Shown in pieces: positions 8,765 through 16,785 of a DNA stretch of 64,000 bases (the stretch's first letter is position 1; each line of letters starts with the position of its first letter). Source of the stretch: Candidatus Nitrosopumilus sp. SW. GTDB lineage: Archaea; Thermoproteota; Nitrososphaeria; Nitrososphaerales; Nitrosopumilaceae. The notes beneath the pieces are model-generated. The model was not told where the DNA came from and searched no databases. It worked only from the letters and a program-made list of their open reading frames with translations. The position numbers were made by a program, and so were the translations under genes. The stretch is from positions 287,687-351,686 of the forward strand of contig NZ_CP035425.1 in the NCBI RefSeq assembly GCF_006740685.1, written 5' to 3'.

Positions 8765-9933
8765 TATTGAGGTACCCCCACAGTATTTCCAACACCGATA
8801 ATAACTATAGATTGACCTTCCTTAGTATTTTCTTTAATCATTTCATAGACTTGTGAACGTACATTATCAGCTTGGTCTGCAATTTCTTTTGTCATTAAAG
8901 TTATGGCTTCTTTTACAGATTGCTTTATTACAATAGAAAAGATTGGAATTTGTTTTTCAGTTGCGACTGCCTCAATGTGGAATTTTTCAGTTCCAATTCC
9001 CCCAATGGCAGCACCAAATCCTCGTGCAATAGAAGCAGAATCCTCACCTTCCATTTTTAATGCAGCATCTATCATGATTACTGCATCAATTTTGTTTTCA
9101 GAAATAATTGATTCTAGTGCATCAGCAGGTCTACCAACTGTTGAGCCAGGACCCTCTGCTTTTAATAAAAACAAATTTCTGTTTTCAAATGTAGTTTTTG
9201 CGAGGGATGTTTGAAATGAAATTTCTTCTTTAGGACTATTTAACATCATTTTTCCAACAACCATAGGTCCAATTCCATCACCTACAGGCTGTCCTGTCTT
9301 AAATACAGGAATTGCTTCTTTCATTGCTTCTGCTTGCTCCATTATAAAAGGAAGAATCATTTGTAGTGGTAAAATTAAAGGGTAATTGTTTTGTTTTTTT
9401 GCAGTTAAGAACATGTGATTGATAATTTTATGAATCATTTGTAATGAAGATGCAATTTCAAGTAAAGTTTGGACTTTGGATAATTCAACGTCATCAATTT
9501 CTGAAAAAAGAGATTTTACATGTTCTCTAGTATAATCTTCTCTTGACCTTACAGTATGTTGTACTTTTTCAACAATTCCATTAGGATCCATATCAACTGG
9601 CATAATTGTAAAATAATCTAAGAATTGATCAATTCTTTTTTCAGGATTATTTTTTGGAGTCAAATGTTTGTTAATGTATGCAAGTAGTTCTGTTCTAGAT
9701 TCTTCTCTAAACTCATCTAGTTTTTTAATTCCTTTTTTGATTTCACCTGATGTTACATACAGTTGAATACGTTGTCCATAAAAAATGAAAATTATAATTG
9801 GTAAAATCCAAATTAGCATCATCAGAGGATTGGTATCGTCTTTCATCCCAAACAACTGATCAATGTCAAAATTTGTAAAATCCACTAAATTCCACGATCG
9901 CCAGATCTCAATTAAACCATTCGTCCATAACAA
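8764..9933 (-). CDS. DUF1512-like membrane-anchored archaeal protein
   Basis: This 389-residue protein has one strongly hydrophobic helix near the N terminus (LMMLIWILPIIIFIFYG, about residues 37-53) followed by a large soluble region. Conserved-looking blocks include GDGIGPMVVGKMM, AEGPGSTVGRP, IDAVIMIDAALKMEGEDS and IIGVGNTVGVPQ at the C terminus. The layout matches what I recall of the archaeal DUF1512 family, whose role is unknown. The Gly-rich nucleotide-binding-like loops suggest a ligand-binding enzyme at the membrane. The frame opens with TTG at 9933. Its stop overlaps the start of the downstream zinc-ribbon gene. Confidence 0.6.
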   Translation of the reverse strand: MLWTNGLIEIWRSWNLVDFTNFDIDQLFGMKDDTNPLMMLIWILPIIIFIFYGQRIQLYVTSGEIKKGIKKLDEFREESRTELLAYINKHLTPKNNPEKRIDQFLDYFTIMPVDMDPNGIVEKVQHTVRSREDYTREHVKSLFSEIDDVELSKVQTLLEIASSLQMIHKIINHMFLTAKKQNNYPLILPLQMILPFIMEQAEAMKEAIPVFKTGQPVGDGIGPMVVGKMMLNSPKEEISFQTSLAKTTFENRNLFLLKAEGPGSTVGRPADALESIISENKIDAVIMIDAALKMEGEDSASIARGFGAAIGGIGTEKFHIEAVATEKQIPIFSIVIKQSVKEAITLMTKEIADQADNVRSQVYEMIKENTKEGQSIVIIGVGNTVGVPQ

Positions 9934-9990
9934 AATATGTCAAAAAATTGCACAAAATGCCTACGGATGCGAAAAAATATGGCGAGTGCT

Positions 9991-9999
9991 TTTATTATA
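9991..9999 (+). promoter_or_regulatory. TATA box of tbp
   Basis: TTTATTATA is centred about 28 bp upstream of the tbp ATG, the spacing expected for a leaderless archaeal transcript. Confidence 0.55.
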
Positions 10000-10022
10000 G
10001 TTAAAATACAAAAAAATCGAAT

Positions 10023-10583
10023 ATGCCACAAACCAAACCTATTGTAAGTGTTGAAAATGTTGTAGCTTCAGCATCTGTAGACCAAAAGATGGACTTGAAT
10101 GAAATTACAAGAACATTTCCAGATGTAGAATATCATCCTGATCAATTTCCAGGATTAGTTTTCAGATTAAAGAGTCCAAAAACTGCAACATTAATTTTCA
10201 CTTCAGGTAAAATGGTGTGTACTGGTTCTAAATCAGAAGAGATGGCAAGAAAAGCTGTAAAAACAGTTGTGCAAAAACTTCGTAAAGGTGGAATCAAAGT
10301 TAAGAAAGATGCAGTTGTAGAAATTCAAAATATTGTTGCATCAATTAATCTTGGTGGAAAAATTCACTTAGAACAAGCTGCAAGAACATTGCCAAGAAGT
10401 ATGTACGAACCAGAACAATTTCCAGGACTTATTCATAGAATGCTAGATCCTAAAACAGTCATTTTGTTATTTTCCTCAGGAAAACTTGTCTGCACAGGAG
10501 CAAAGAAAGAACCAGATGTTTACAGATCTGTAAATAACTTACATGCATTACTAGAAGAAAAAGATCTAATGATTTATGACTAG
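10023..10583 (+). CDS. tbp: TATA-box-binding protein (TBP)
   Basis: The 186-residue protein consists of two imperfect direct repeats of about 90 residues. Each carries the TBP signature: PGLVFRLKSPKTATLIFTSG with MVCTG in the first half, PGLIHRMLDPKTVILLFSSG with LVCTG in the second. It binds the TATA element and recruits TFB and RNA polymerase. Length and both repeats are typical for archaea. The gene stands alone with its own TATA box, and its stop codon lies at the centre of a perfect 24-bp palindrome (10570-10593). Confidence 0.97.
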   Translation: MPQTKPIVSVENVVASASVDQKMDLNEITRTFPDVEYHPDQFPGLVFRLKSPKTATLIFTSGKMVCTGSKSEEMARKAVKTVVQKLRKGGIKVKKDAVVEIQNIVASINLGGKIHLEQAARTLPRSMYEPEQFPGLIHRMLDPKTVILLFSSGKLVCTGAKKEPDVYRSVNNLHALLEEKDLMIYD

Positions 10584-10593
10584 TCATAAATCA
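10570..10593. repeat. Perfect 24-bp palindrome across the tbp stop codon
   Basis: TGATTTATGACT at 10570-10581 is followed directly by its exact reverse complement to 10593. The tbp TAG stop (10581-10583) sits in the centre. In RNA it would fold as a 10-bp stem with a CTAG loop. T-rich tracts follow on the plus strand, so it may serve as a 3'-end or terminator hairpin; as DNA it could bind a dimeric factor. Confidence 0.7.
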
Positions 10594-10710
10594 AACATAT
10601 TTTCATTAATTTTCTAAATTTTTAGTTATAAAGACAATCAGATTTTTATACAAATTTTGTAATTATACTCATCCAATTCAGAAAAATATGGTTCCCAAAG
10701 AATCTACTTG

Positions 10711-10748
10711 AAAAAAACGGATGAAGGGGAGAAGGCTTGGCTCCCTTT
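10711..10748 (-). terminator. Terminator-like hairpin with T7 tract
   Basis: On the minus strand, just beyond the stop of the tRNA-binding protein gene, GGGAG and CTCCCC can pair around a 9-nt loop and are followed after about ten bases by seven consecutive T. This resembles a transcription terminator for the leftward gene. It may also protect tbp from read-through. Confidence 0.5.
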
Positions 10749-10754
10749 CTAAAA

Positions 10755-11084
10755 TTATTTTATAGGACTTCCAAGTGGAATGTCTTCTTCAACAGTTAAC
10801 CAAAATGGTTTATCATCAACATCTGCAGCCAAAAGCATTGCATTTGATTCGACTCCAGCCATTTTTTTTGGTTCCAAATTTGCAAGGACAATTACAATCT
10901 TTCCAACAATATCTTCAGGTTGGAAATATTGTGCACCGCCAATAATTACATCACGTTGATCATCATTTCCCAAATCAATCCTACCTTTGATAATTCGAGA
11001 TTTTCCTTCAATAGGTTCTGTTGCAATAATTTTTGCTACTCTGATATCGAGTTTTGCAAAATCATCATATGACACATGAGACAT
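10755..11084 (-). CDS. Stand-alone tRNA-binding OB-fold protein (MetG C-terminal/CsaA-like)
   Basis: At 109 residues this is a free-standing version of the EMAPII-type OB-fold found at the C terminus of methionyl-tRNA synthetase and in CsaA. The diagnostic segments are FAKLDIRVAKI at the N terminus, VIVLANLEPKKMAGVES in the core and LLAADVDD near the end. Members bind tRNA and can assist a synthetase in trans; a CsaA-like chaperone role is the alternative. Separate small subunits of this type are common in archaea. It is followed by a hairpin terminator. Confidence 0.85.
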   Translation of the reverse strand: MSHVSYDDFAKLDIRVAKIIATEPIEGKSRIIKGRIDLGNDDQRDVIIGGAQYFQPEDIVGKIVIVLANLEPKKMAGVESNAMLLAADVDDKPFWLTVEEDIPLGSPIK

Positions 11085-11122
11085 GAAATAACACCAATTT
11101 TACCTGTTAAATGAATTTCGAA

Positions 11123-11338
11123 TTACTGTAAATCTTTTTTATCAATTCCACTAGTTTCAATTTCATATCGAAGTGCAGCAGGAAGTTCCATGTACTTTTT
11201 GTTGACTAGTTCAATTATTTGATCCTCAGGTACGTTAACTTTTTTCAATAACTTTCCACGTTGATGAGCATAGGCATTTTTCCAAAAGCCTACACCATCA
11301 AAGGTTCCTATTTTTGGCATGTATTTTGAGGGTTTCAT
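11123..11338 (-). CDS. Conserved-looking small protein, function unknown (71 aa)
   Basis: This 71-residue, basic, soluble ORF has no membrane helix or Cys motif. It contains a GFWKNAYAHQRGKLLKK segment followed by a probable helix (VPEDQIIELVNKKYMELP). It lies 38 bp upstream of the tRNA-binding protein gene on the same strand and may share its transcript. I do not recognise a family. Confidence 0.55.
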   Translation of the reverse strand: MKPSKYMPKIGTFDGVGFWKNAYAHQRGKLLKKVNVPEDQIIELVNKKYMELPAALRYEIETSGIDKKDLQ

Positions 11339-11361
11339 TTTCTTTCAAAGATTAATTGACT

Positions 11362-11448
11362 GTGACGGAAGAATGGCAAATGCCATTAGAACTGGAGTTA
11401 CTGTTCTGGATTTTAGGCATGTTGCCCATCACAGTCTATTTGCAATAG
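11362..11448 (+). CDS. Possible 28-aa membrane micro-peptide
   Basis: A GTG-initiated frame encodes an acidic N terminus (MTEEWQMPLELE) followed by one hydrophobic helix (LLFWILGMLPITVYL). It fills most of the 146-bp gap before the SRPBCC-like gene. There is no clear TATA box or ribosome binding site, so coding is only a possibility. Confidence 0.25.
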   Translation: MTEEWQMPLELELLFWILGMLPITVYLQ

Positions 11449-11493
11449 AGTAGGAATCTAATATATTTAATGCGGAACAAGTAATTGCATCGC

Positions 11494-11910
11494 ATGGCTA
11501 CAATTGAAGTCAAAGTCCAGATTAACGCCCCAATTGACAAAGTTTGGGATGTAGTATCAGATATTGACAATGAGCCAAAATTTTGGAAAGGAACGAAAGA
11601 AGTGAAAAATATCTCAAAGAATGGAAATATCATTAATAGAGAAATAACAATAGCATTTCGTGATCAAAAATGCATGCAAGAAGTTACAATAGAGCCAAAA
11701 AAAAGAATTCATGCAAAATTCACCAAAGGTATTCTTAATGGTGAAAAAATAGTATCTCTAATTCCAGAAGAAAACGGAACCGTCCTTCAGACAGTATGGG
11801 ATATTAAAATGACAGGGATGATGGGAATGTTTACAGGTATGATAAAAAAGCACATCAAAAGTGGCACAGAACAAGCCATGCAAAGCATCAAAAAAGAAAT
11901 TGAGATGTAG
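11494..11910 (+). CDS. SRPBCC/START-like lipid-binding-fold protein
   Basis: The 138-residue product opens with VKVQINAPIDKVWDVVSDI, the typical first strand and helix of polyketide cyclase/START-like (SRPBCC) domains, and ends in a long amphipathic helix (about residues 110-138) that would close the hydrophobic cavity. Members bind lipids or hydrophobic ligands or catalyse cyclisation. The frame extends up to a TTG at 11485, but the ATG at 11494 lies at the start of the domain, about 28 bp after a TATA-like ATATATTTAA (11461-11470). The glycosyltransferase starts 3 bp downstream, so the two probably form an operon. Confidence 0.75.
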   Translation: MATIEVKVQINAPIDKVWDVVSDIDNEPKFWKGTKEVKNISKNGNIINREITIAFRDQKCMQEVTIEPKKRIHAKFTKGILNGEKIVSLIPEENGTVLQTVWDIKMTGMMGMFTGMIKKHIKSGTEQAMQSIKKEIEM

Positions 11911-11913
11911 AGT

Positions 11914-13122
11914 ATGGAAATAGTATTTGATGTTTTTAATTATTCATTATCAGCAATACTAATTGGTATTTGTGGTGCATGGATATTTCTCATAAAAACA
12001 ATGATTGATTCCTTTAGACTTACACCGTATCTGGACAGATTTGAAAATACTTCAAAAACATCGCCCAAAGTATCAATAATCCTTCCAGCAAGAAATGAAG
12101 AAGAGTTCTTAGGTAAATGTTTGGATTCATTAATTGATCAAGATTATGAAAATTATGAAATCGTTGTAATTGATGATTCATCAGAGGATTCTACAGGAAA
12201 AATAATTTCAGAATATGCTAAAAAAAACTCCAAAGTTATTCATGTGTCTGCAAAACCAAAACCAGAAGGATGGATGGGGAAAAATTGGGCATGTATGGAA
12301 GGATACAGAAATGCAACTGGAGAACTTTTACTATTTACAGATGCAGATACAACACACACAAAAAATGTAATATCACTTGCAGTTGCACATCTTCTTTCAT
12401 TTGACTTGGATGCATTGTCAACCATTCCAAAGATGCTAACATTTGATTTTTGGACAAAAATTACACTGCCGATGATATCAACATTTTTACATACACGGTT
12501 TTCTGCACTTAATGTTAACAATCCTTCAAAAAAAACAGGTTATTTTTTTGGAAGTTTCTTCATTTTAAAGAAAAAGACTTACGAACAAGTTGGAATGCAT
12601 GAAGGAGTAAAACATGAAATCATTGAAGATGGTGCACTTGGAAAAAAAGTAAAAGAATCAGGCCATAAAATGAAAATGGTAAGAGGGGAACATCTCATTG
12701 ATGCAGTATGGGCACGAGATAAAGTTACACTATGGAATGCTCTAAAAAGATTAATGGTTCCTTTGTATCTCCAAAGTGGAAAAATTGCAATAGGAATTTT
12801 CTTTGCAGTTTTGTTTTTGCTTTTTGTACCATTTCCAGTTTTGGCAGCATCAGTTTCATTTCCATCAGAAACAATATCTTCACAAATTCTTTGCATCACA
12901 TCATTTGCAGCATCACTTTTGATTTACATTGGTGCAATAATTGAAGCCAAAGTAGGACTAGAGTTAAGATTTGTTCACGCACTATTTGCTCCACTAGGAA
13001 GTTTTGTAGTTGTTTTAGGATTTTTGAGTGGATTACTTCAAGCAAAAAAAACATCATCAGTTACTTGGAGAGGGAGAAGTTATTCTATGAAAGATCATAC
13101 TCAAAGTTCGATTAGCGTATAG
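11914..13122 (+). CDS. Membrane glycosyltransferase, family 2
   Basis: The 402-residue protein has an N-terminal membrane helix, a GT-A catalytic domain (about residues 50-270) and a C-terminal cluster of hydrophobic helices (about 290-380). Seen motifs are VSIILPARNEEEFLGKCLDS (nucleotide binding), EIVVIDDSSEDST, the LLFTDADTTH metal-binding DxD region, EIIEDGALG (the ED general-base region) and a following VRGEHLIDAVWARD. Such enzymes transfer sugars from nucleotide or dolichol donors to lipids or polymers; the acceptor cannot be read from sequence. Architecture is similar to carotenoid or hopanoid-type glycosyltransferases. It is probably co-transcribed with the lipid-binding-fold gene in front. 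Confidence 0.85.
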   Translation: MEIVFDVFNYSLSAILIGICGAWIFLIKTMIDSFRLTPYLDRFENTSKTSPKVSIILPARNEEEFLGKCLDSLIDQDYENYEIVVIDDSSEDSTGKIISEYAKKNSKVIHVSAKPKPEGWMGKNWACMEGYRNATGELLLFTDADTTHTKNVISLAVAHLLSFDLDALSTIPKMLTFDFWTKITLPMISTFLHTRFSALNVNNPSKKTGYFFGSFFILKKKTYEQVGMHEGVKHEIIEDGALGKKVKESGHKMKMVRGEHLIDAVWARDKVTLWNALKRLMVPLYLQSGKIAIGIFFAVLFLLFVPFPVLAASVSFPSETISSQILCITSFAASLLIYIGAIIEAKVGLELRFVHALFAPLGSFVVVLGFLSGLLQAKKTSSVTWRGRSYSMKDHTQSSISV

Positions 13123-13160
13123 TAATCCTTTTAGATGCAAAATAAGAAATTAAAAATCTC

Positions 13161-14303
13161 ATGGACAAATCAGGGGTATTTGTAGGAGGAGCCATAGGAG
13201 CTGCAGTTGTAATAGTAATTTTTGCAGTATTGTTTGTATCACCCCCTGAACCAATGAAACCAGATATTATAGTCAGTAATGGTCACGGTCCAAATACAGT
13301 AGGGGAAACTACCCCAACATACACAAAAAAATTATCATTAATTGAGATATTTGAAAAATCAGAACCAGGAGTTGTGAGAGTTAATGTTCAAAGAGGAGAA
13401 ACTTCAGATTCAGTAGGAGGAGTGGGTTCAGGTTTTGTTTTTGATAAAAACGGACACATAATTACAAATGAACATGTCATTGATGATTCTCAAAAAATTA
13501 TTGTGACATTTCTTGATGGAAGATCATATAATGCAGAAATTATCGGTGCAGATGAATACACAGATCTTGCAATAATCAAAGTAAATGCAGATTTATCATT
13601 ATTACGACCATTATCAATTGGTGACTCTTCTAATCTCAAAGTGGGTGAGCAGATTGCAGCAATAGGAAACCCATTTGGATTATCAGGTTCCATGACATCA
13701 GGAATAGTTAGCCAGTTAGGAAGATTACTTCCATCAGGTTCAGGATATTCAATTCCAGATGTCATTCAGACCGATGCAGCTATTAACCCAGGGAACTCTG
13801 GAGGGCCATTATTGAATATGAGAGGAGAAGTAGTTGGGATCAACACAGCAATTCAATCAGCAACAGGAGAATTTACAGGTGTAGGATTTGCAATACCATC
13901 ACAAACAGTTGCAAAAATAATTCCAACTCTAATTGAAGATGGAGAATATAAGCATCCATGGATAGGAATTTCAGGAAGAGATATTGATCCTGATTTGGCC
14001 AAAGTATTAGAACTTACAGATGCAGTAGGATTTTTGGTAGTCACAGTAGTAGAAGATAGTCCAGCATCAAAAGCAGGATTAATTGGTTCAGATAAAACAA
14101 TCGAGGTGGAGGGGGTAAACTATCCAATGGGAGGAGACATTATTTTGTCAGTAGACGGAATTGAAGTAAGAAAAATTGATGACATCTTGATTCATCTTCA
14201 AAGAGCAAAATCAGTTGGAGATGAGATGATTTTAGAGGTTTTAAGAGATGGTAGAACTACAAACATCTCAATTATTCTTCAAGAAAGACCTAATGGAAAT
14301 TAA
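13161..14303 (+). CDS. HtrA/DegP-type serine protease with PDZ domain
   Basis: This 380-residue protein is anchored by one N-terminal helix (residues 8-27) and presents a trypsin-like domain and a PDZ domain outside the membrane. The catalytic triad is visible: H105 in TNEHVI, D135 in YTDLAIIKV and S213 in GNSGGPL. The PDZ region covers about residues 265-370, with a small insertion (VEGVNYPMGGD) before the peptide-binding strand. HtrA proteases degrade or refold damaged envelope proteins. The gene is monocistronic and lies 38 bp after the glycosyltransferase. Confidence 0.93.
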   Translation: MDKSGVFVGGAIGAAVVIVIFAVLFVSPPEPMKPDIIVSNGHGPNTVGETTPTYTKKLSLIEIFEKSEPGVVRVNVQRGETSDSVGGVGSGFVFDKNGHIITNEHVIDDSQKIIVTFLDGRSYNAEIIGADEYTDLAIIKVNADLSLLRPLSIGDSSNLKVGEQIAAIGNPFGLSGSMTSGIVSQLGRLLPSGSGYSIPDVIQTDAAINPGNSGGPLLNMRGEVVGINTAIQSATGEFTGVGFAIPSQTVAKIIPTLIEDGEYKHPWIGISGRDIDPDLAKVLELTDAVGFLVVTVVEDSPASKAGLIGSDKTIEVEGVNYPMGGDIILSVDGIEVRKIDDILIHLQRAKSVGDEMILEVLRDGRTTNISIILQERPNGN

Positions 14304-14330
14304 TTTAAAAAAAGGATAAATCACACAAGC

Positions 14331-14337
14331 ATAAATA
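14331..14337 (+). promoter_or_regulatory. TATA box of the cofG operon
   Basis: ATAAATA is centred 26 bp before the TTG start of cofG, which supports that start and a leaderless mRNA. Confidence 0.55.
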
Positions 14338-14359
14338 CTGCCCATCTTGAATTCATCTG

Positions 14360-15529
14360 TTGAACAATCTGGTCTTTGATTCTGAGAGTTTAAACCACAT
14401 TTTAGAAGGAAAAAATGTATCAAATCAAGAAATTATTGAAATTTATCAAAATGCAGTAAAAGACCCAAACGAACTTTTCTCAACTGCACAAATTCTAAGA
14501 AAAAAATACAAAGGAAATGCAGTAACATTTTCAAAAAAAGCATTTTTCAATATTGTTAATCTCTGCAAAGATAGTTGTTCATATTGCACATACAAAGCAG
14601 AGCCGGGAGAAGAAAAACTATCATTAATGTCAAAACAACAAATAACAGAATTATTAGAACTTGCAAAAAAATACAGATGTGTTGAGGCATTATTTGTAAC
14701 AGGAGAACAACCCGAACAAAGATATCAGGAAGCAAGAGATTGGTTAAAAGAAAATGGATTCACATCTACATCAGAATATTTGATTCATGCATCAGAGATT
14801 GCACTAGAGAAGGGACTTTTTCCACACACTAATGCAGGAAATTTGAGTTTTGAAGAGATGAAGGAACTGAGGAAAACAAATGTTTCAATGGGATTAATGC
14901 TTGAAAACATTAGTGAGAGATTAACAGAAAAAGGAATGCCACACTATTTGGCATCAAGTAAGAGACCAAAAGCAAGGTTAGAGATATTAGAGAATTCTGG
15001 AAAATTACATATTCCAATGACTACAGGGATTCTTGTAGGAATAGGTGAGACAATAGAAGAGGTTGTCGATTCGTTATTAGCAATCAAGGAGTTACATCAG
15101 AAATATGGAAATATTCAAGAGATAATTTTACAAAATTTCCAACCAAAACAAGACACCAGAATGAAAGATGAACCATCAGCTGATGAAAAATATTTCAAAA
15201 CAATTGTCGCATTATCTAGAATAATTATGCCAGAGATGAACATACAGATTCCTCCAAATCTTTCTCCAAGATCGTATCAGAGCTTTTTATCAGTCGGGAT
15301 TAATGATTGGGGAGGGATTTCACCTTTGACCCCGGATTTTGTAAATCCAGAATTTTCTTGGCCAGAAATAAACAAAGTTGATGAAAATTCAAAAAACGCA
15401 GGATTTAATCTGAAATGCAGATTTCCAATATATCCAGAGTTCTTTTCTTTTATTAGTAAAGAATTACAAGAGAGGATGAAAGAGATTCAAAATGAGGAAG
15501 GGCTAGTTAAAGAGGAGTATTGGAGATGA
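14360..15529 (+). CDS. cofG: FO synthase subunit 1 (7,8-didemethyl-8-hydroxy-5-deazariboflavin synthase, CofG)
   Basis: The 389-residue radical SAM enzyme works with CofH to make FO, the deazaflavin core of coenzyme F420, from a tyrosine-derived intermediate. The [4Fe-4S] ligands are in CKDSCSYCTY (CxxxCxxC). Downstream are the TGEQPEQRY segment and the NLSPRSYQSFLSVGINDWGG block typical of CofG. The start is TTG, placed by the TATA box 26 bp upstream. Its stop overlaps the ATG of cofH in an ATGA junction, so the two subunits are translationally coupled. Confidence 0.95.
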   Translation: MNNLVFDSESLNHILEGKNVSNQEIIEIYQNAVKDPNELFSTAQILRKKYKGNAVTFSKKAFFNIVNLCKDSCSYCTYKAEPGEEKLSLMSKQQITELLELAKKYRCVEALFVTGEQPEQRYQEARDWLKENGFTSTSEYLIHASEIALEKGLFPHTNAGNLSFEEMKELRKTNVSMGLMLENISERLTEKGMPHYLASSKRPKARLEILENSGKLHIPMTTGILVGIGETIEEVVDSLLAIKELHQKYGNIQEIILQNFQPKQDTRMKDEPSADEKYFKTIVALSRIIMPEMNIQIPPNLSPRSYQSFLSVGINDWGGISPLTPDFVNPEFSWPEINKVDENSKNAGFNLKCRFPIYPEFFSFISKELQERMKEIQNEEGLVKEEYWR

Positions 15530-16785
15530 CAATGAACATAGACTCACTTTTCAAAAATGCAGACCCAGTTATTTCAGAGATTCTAAACAGAGCATTATCA
15601 GAAAAAGAGATTACTGTTAAAGAAGGACTAGAATTGTACGACACATCAGGTATTGACTTTCATTTAGTAGGACTAGTTGCAGATGAACTAAGAAGGAGAA
15701 GAGTAGGAGATATCGTATCATATGTAGTAAATAGAAATATCAATTTTACAAATGTCTGCATAAAACAATGTGGATTTTGTGCATTTAGTAGAGACTTTAG
15801 AGAAGAAGAAGGGTATTTTCTTCCAACTGAGGAGATTGTTCGCAGAGCAAAAGAAGCACATCAATTAGGAGCAACAGAGGTTTGCGTTCAAGCAGGTCTT
15901 CCACCAGATATGGAAGGAGATGTGTATGAGAATATTTGTAGAGAAATCAAAAAAGAAGTTCCGGATATTCATATTCATGGTTTTTCACCAGAAGAAATTT
16001 TGTATGGAGCAACACGTTCAGGAGTAGATATTAAAGAATTTCTAAAGAGAATGAAAGAAGCAGGTGTAGATACACTACCAGGAACATCAGCGGAAATTCT
16101 TGACCAAGAACTCAGAGATAAAATTTCACCGGGAAGAATAAGTGTAAAAGATTGGGAAGAAGTCATCAAAAATGCTCACAAGATGGGAATAAACACCACA
16201 TCAACTATGATGTTTGGACATTTGGAATCAAATGAAGACAGAGTAAAACACATTGAAAAATTAAGAAGTATTCAAAAAGAAACTGGAGGATTTACAGAAT
16301 TTGTTCCACTAAACTTTATCCACACAGAAGCGCCAATGTACAAACACCAATTACATGAAGGAATCAAACAAGGAGGTAGTGGAAATGATGTTTTGCTCAC
16401 CCATGCAATTGCAAGAATAATGTTGAATAATCACATCAACAACATACAAATGTCATGGGTTAAAGAAGGACAAAAAATGTCACAGTTGTTACTAATGTGG
16501 GGAGCTAATGATTTTGGGGGAACGCTAATTAACGAAAGTATTTCTACGTCTGCAGGATCAGAGCACGGACAATTGTTAAGACCAAAAGAGATTAGAAGAA
16601 TGATAAGAGAAATTAAAAGAATTCCAGCAGAAAGAAACACAAAATACAAAATATTGAAAAAATTTGAAGGAGATAACGAACCCGAAGATAAATTAGATAA
16701 AGTTACAAATACATCACAATTTGGATCATATGTAGAATTAATTAAAATAAATAAATTCAATTATGAAAATCCAAGGAGAAAATAA
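15526..16785 (+). CDS. cofH: FO synthase subunit 2 (5-amino-6-(D-ribitylamino)uracil-tyrosine transferase, CofH)
   Basis: This radical SAM enzyme joins tyrosine-derived hydroxybenzyl to the ribitylaminouracil precursor for CofG. The cluster motif is CIKQCGFCAF. The family blocks PGTSAEIL, STMMFGH, FVPLNFIHTEAPM and DFGGTLINESISTSAG follow in order. The frame opens at a TTG (15520), but the ATG at 15526 overlaps the cofG stop (ATGA) and has an AGAGGAG ribosome binding site about 8 bp upstream, so I choose it (419 residues). The tldE-like gene begins immediately after the stop. Confidence 0.95.
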   Translation: MTMNIDSLFKNADPVISEILNRALSEKEITVKEGLELYDTSGIDFHLVGLVADELRRRRVGDIVSYVVNRNINFTNVCIKQCGFCAFSRDFREEEGYFLPTEEIVRRAKEAHQLGATEVCVQAGLPPDMEGDVYENICREIKKEVPDIHIHGFSPEEILYGATRSGVDIKEFLKRMKEAGVDTLPGTSAEILDQELRDKISPGRISVKDWEEVIKNAHKMGINTTSTMMFGHLESNEDRVKHIEKLRSIQKETGGFTEFVPLNFIHTEAPMYKHQLHEGIKQGGSGNDVLLTHAIARIMLNNHINNIQMSWVKEGQKMSQLLLMWGANDFGGTLINESISTSAGSEHGQLLRPKEIRRMIREIKRIPAERNTKYKILKKFEGDNEPEDKLDKVTNTSQFGSYVELIKINKFNYENPRRK

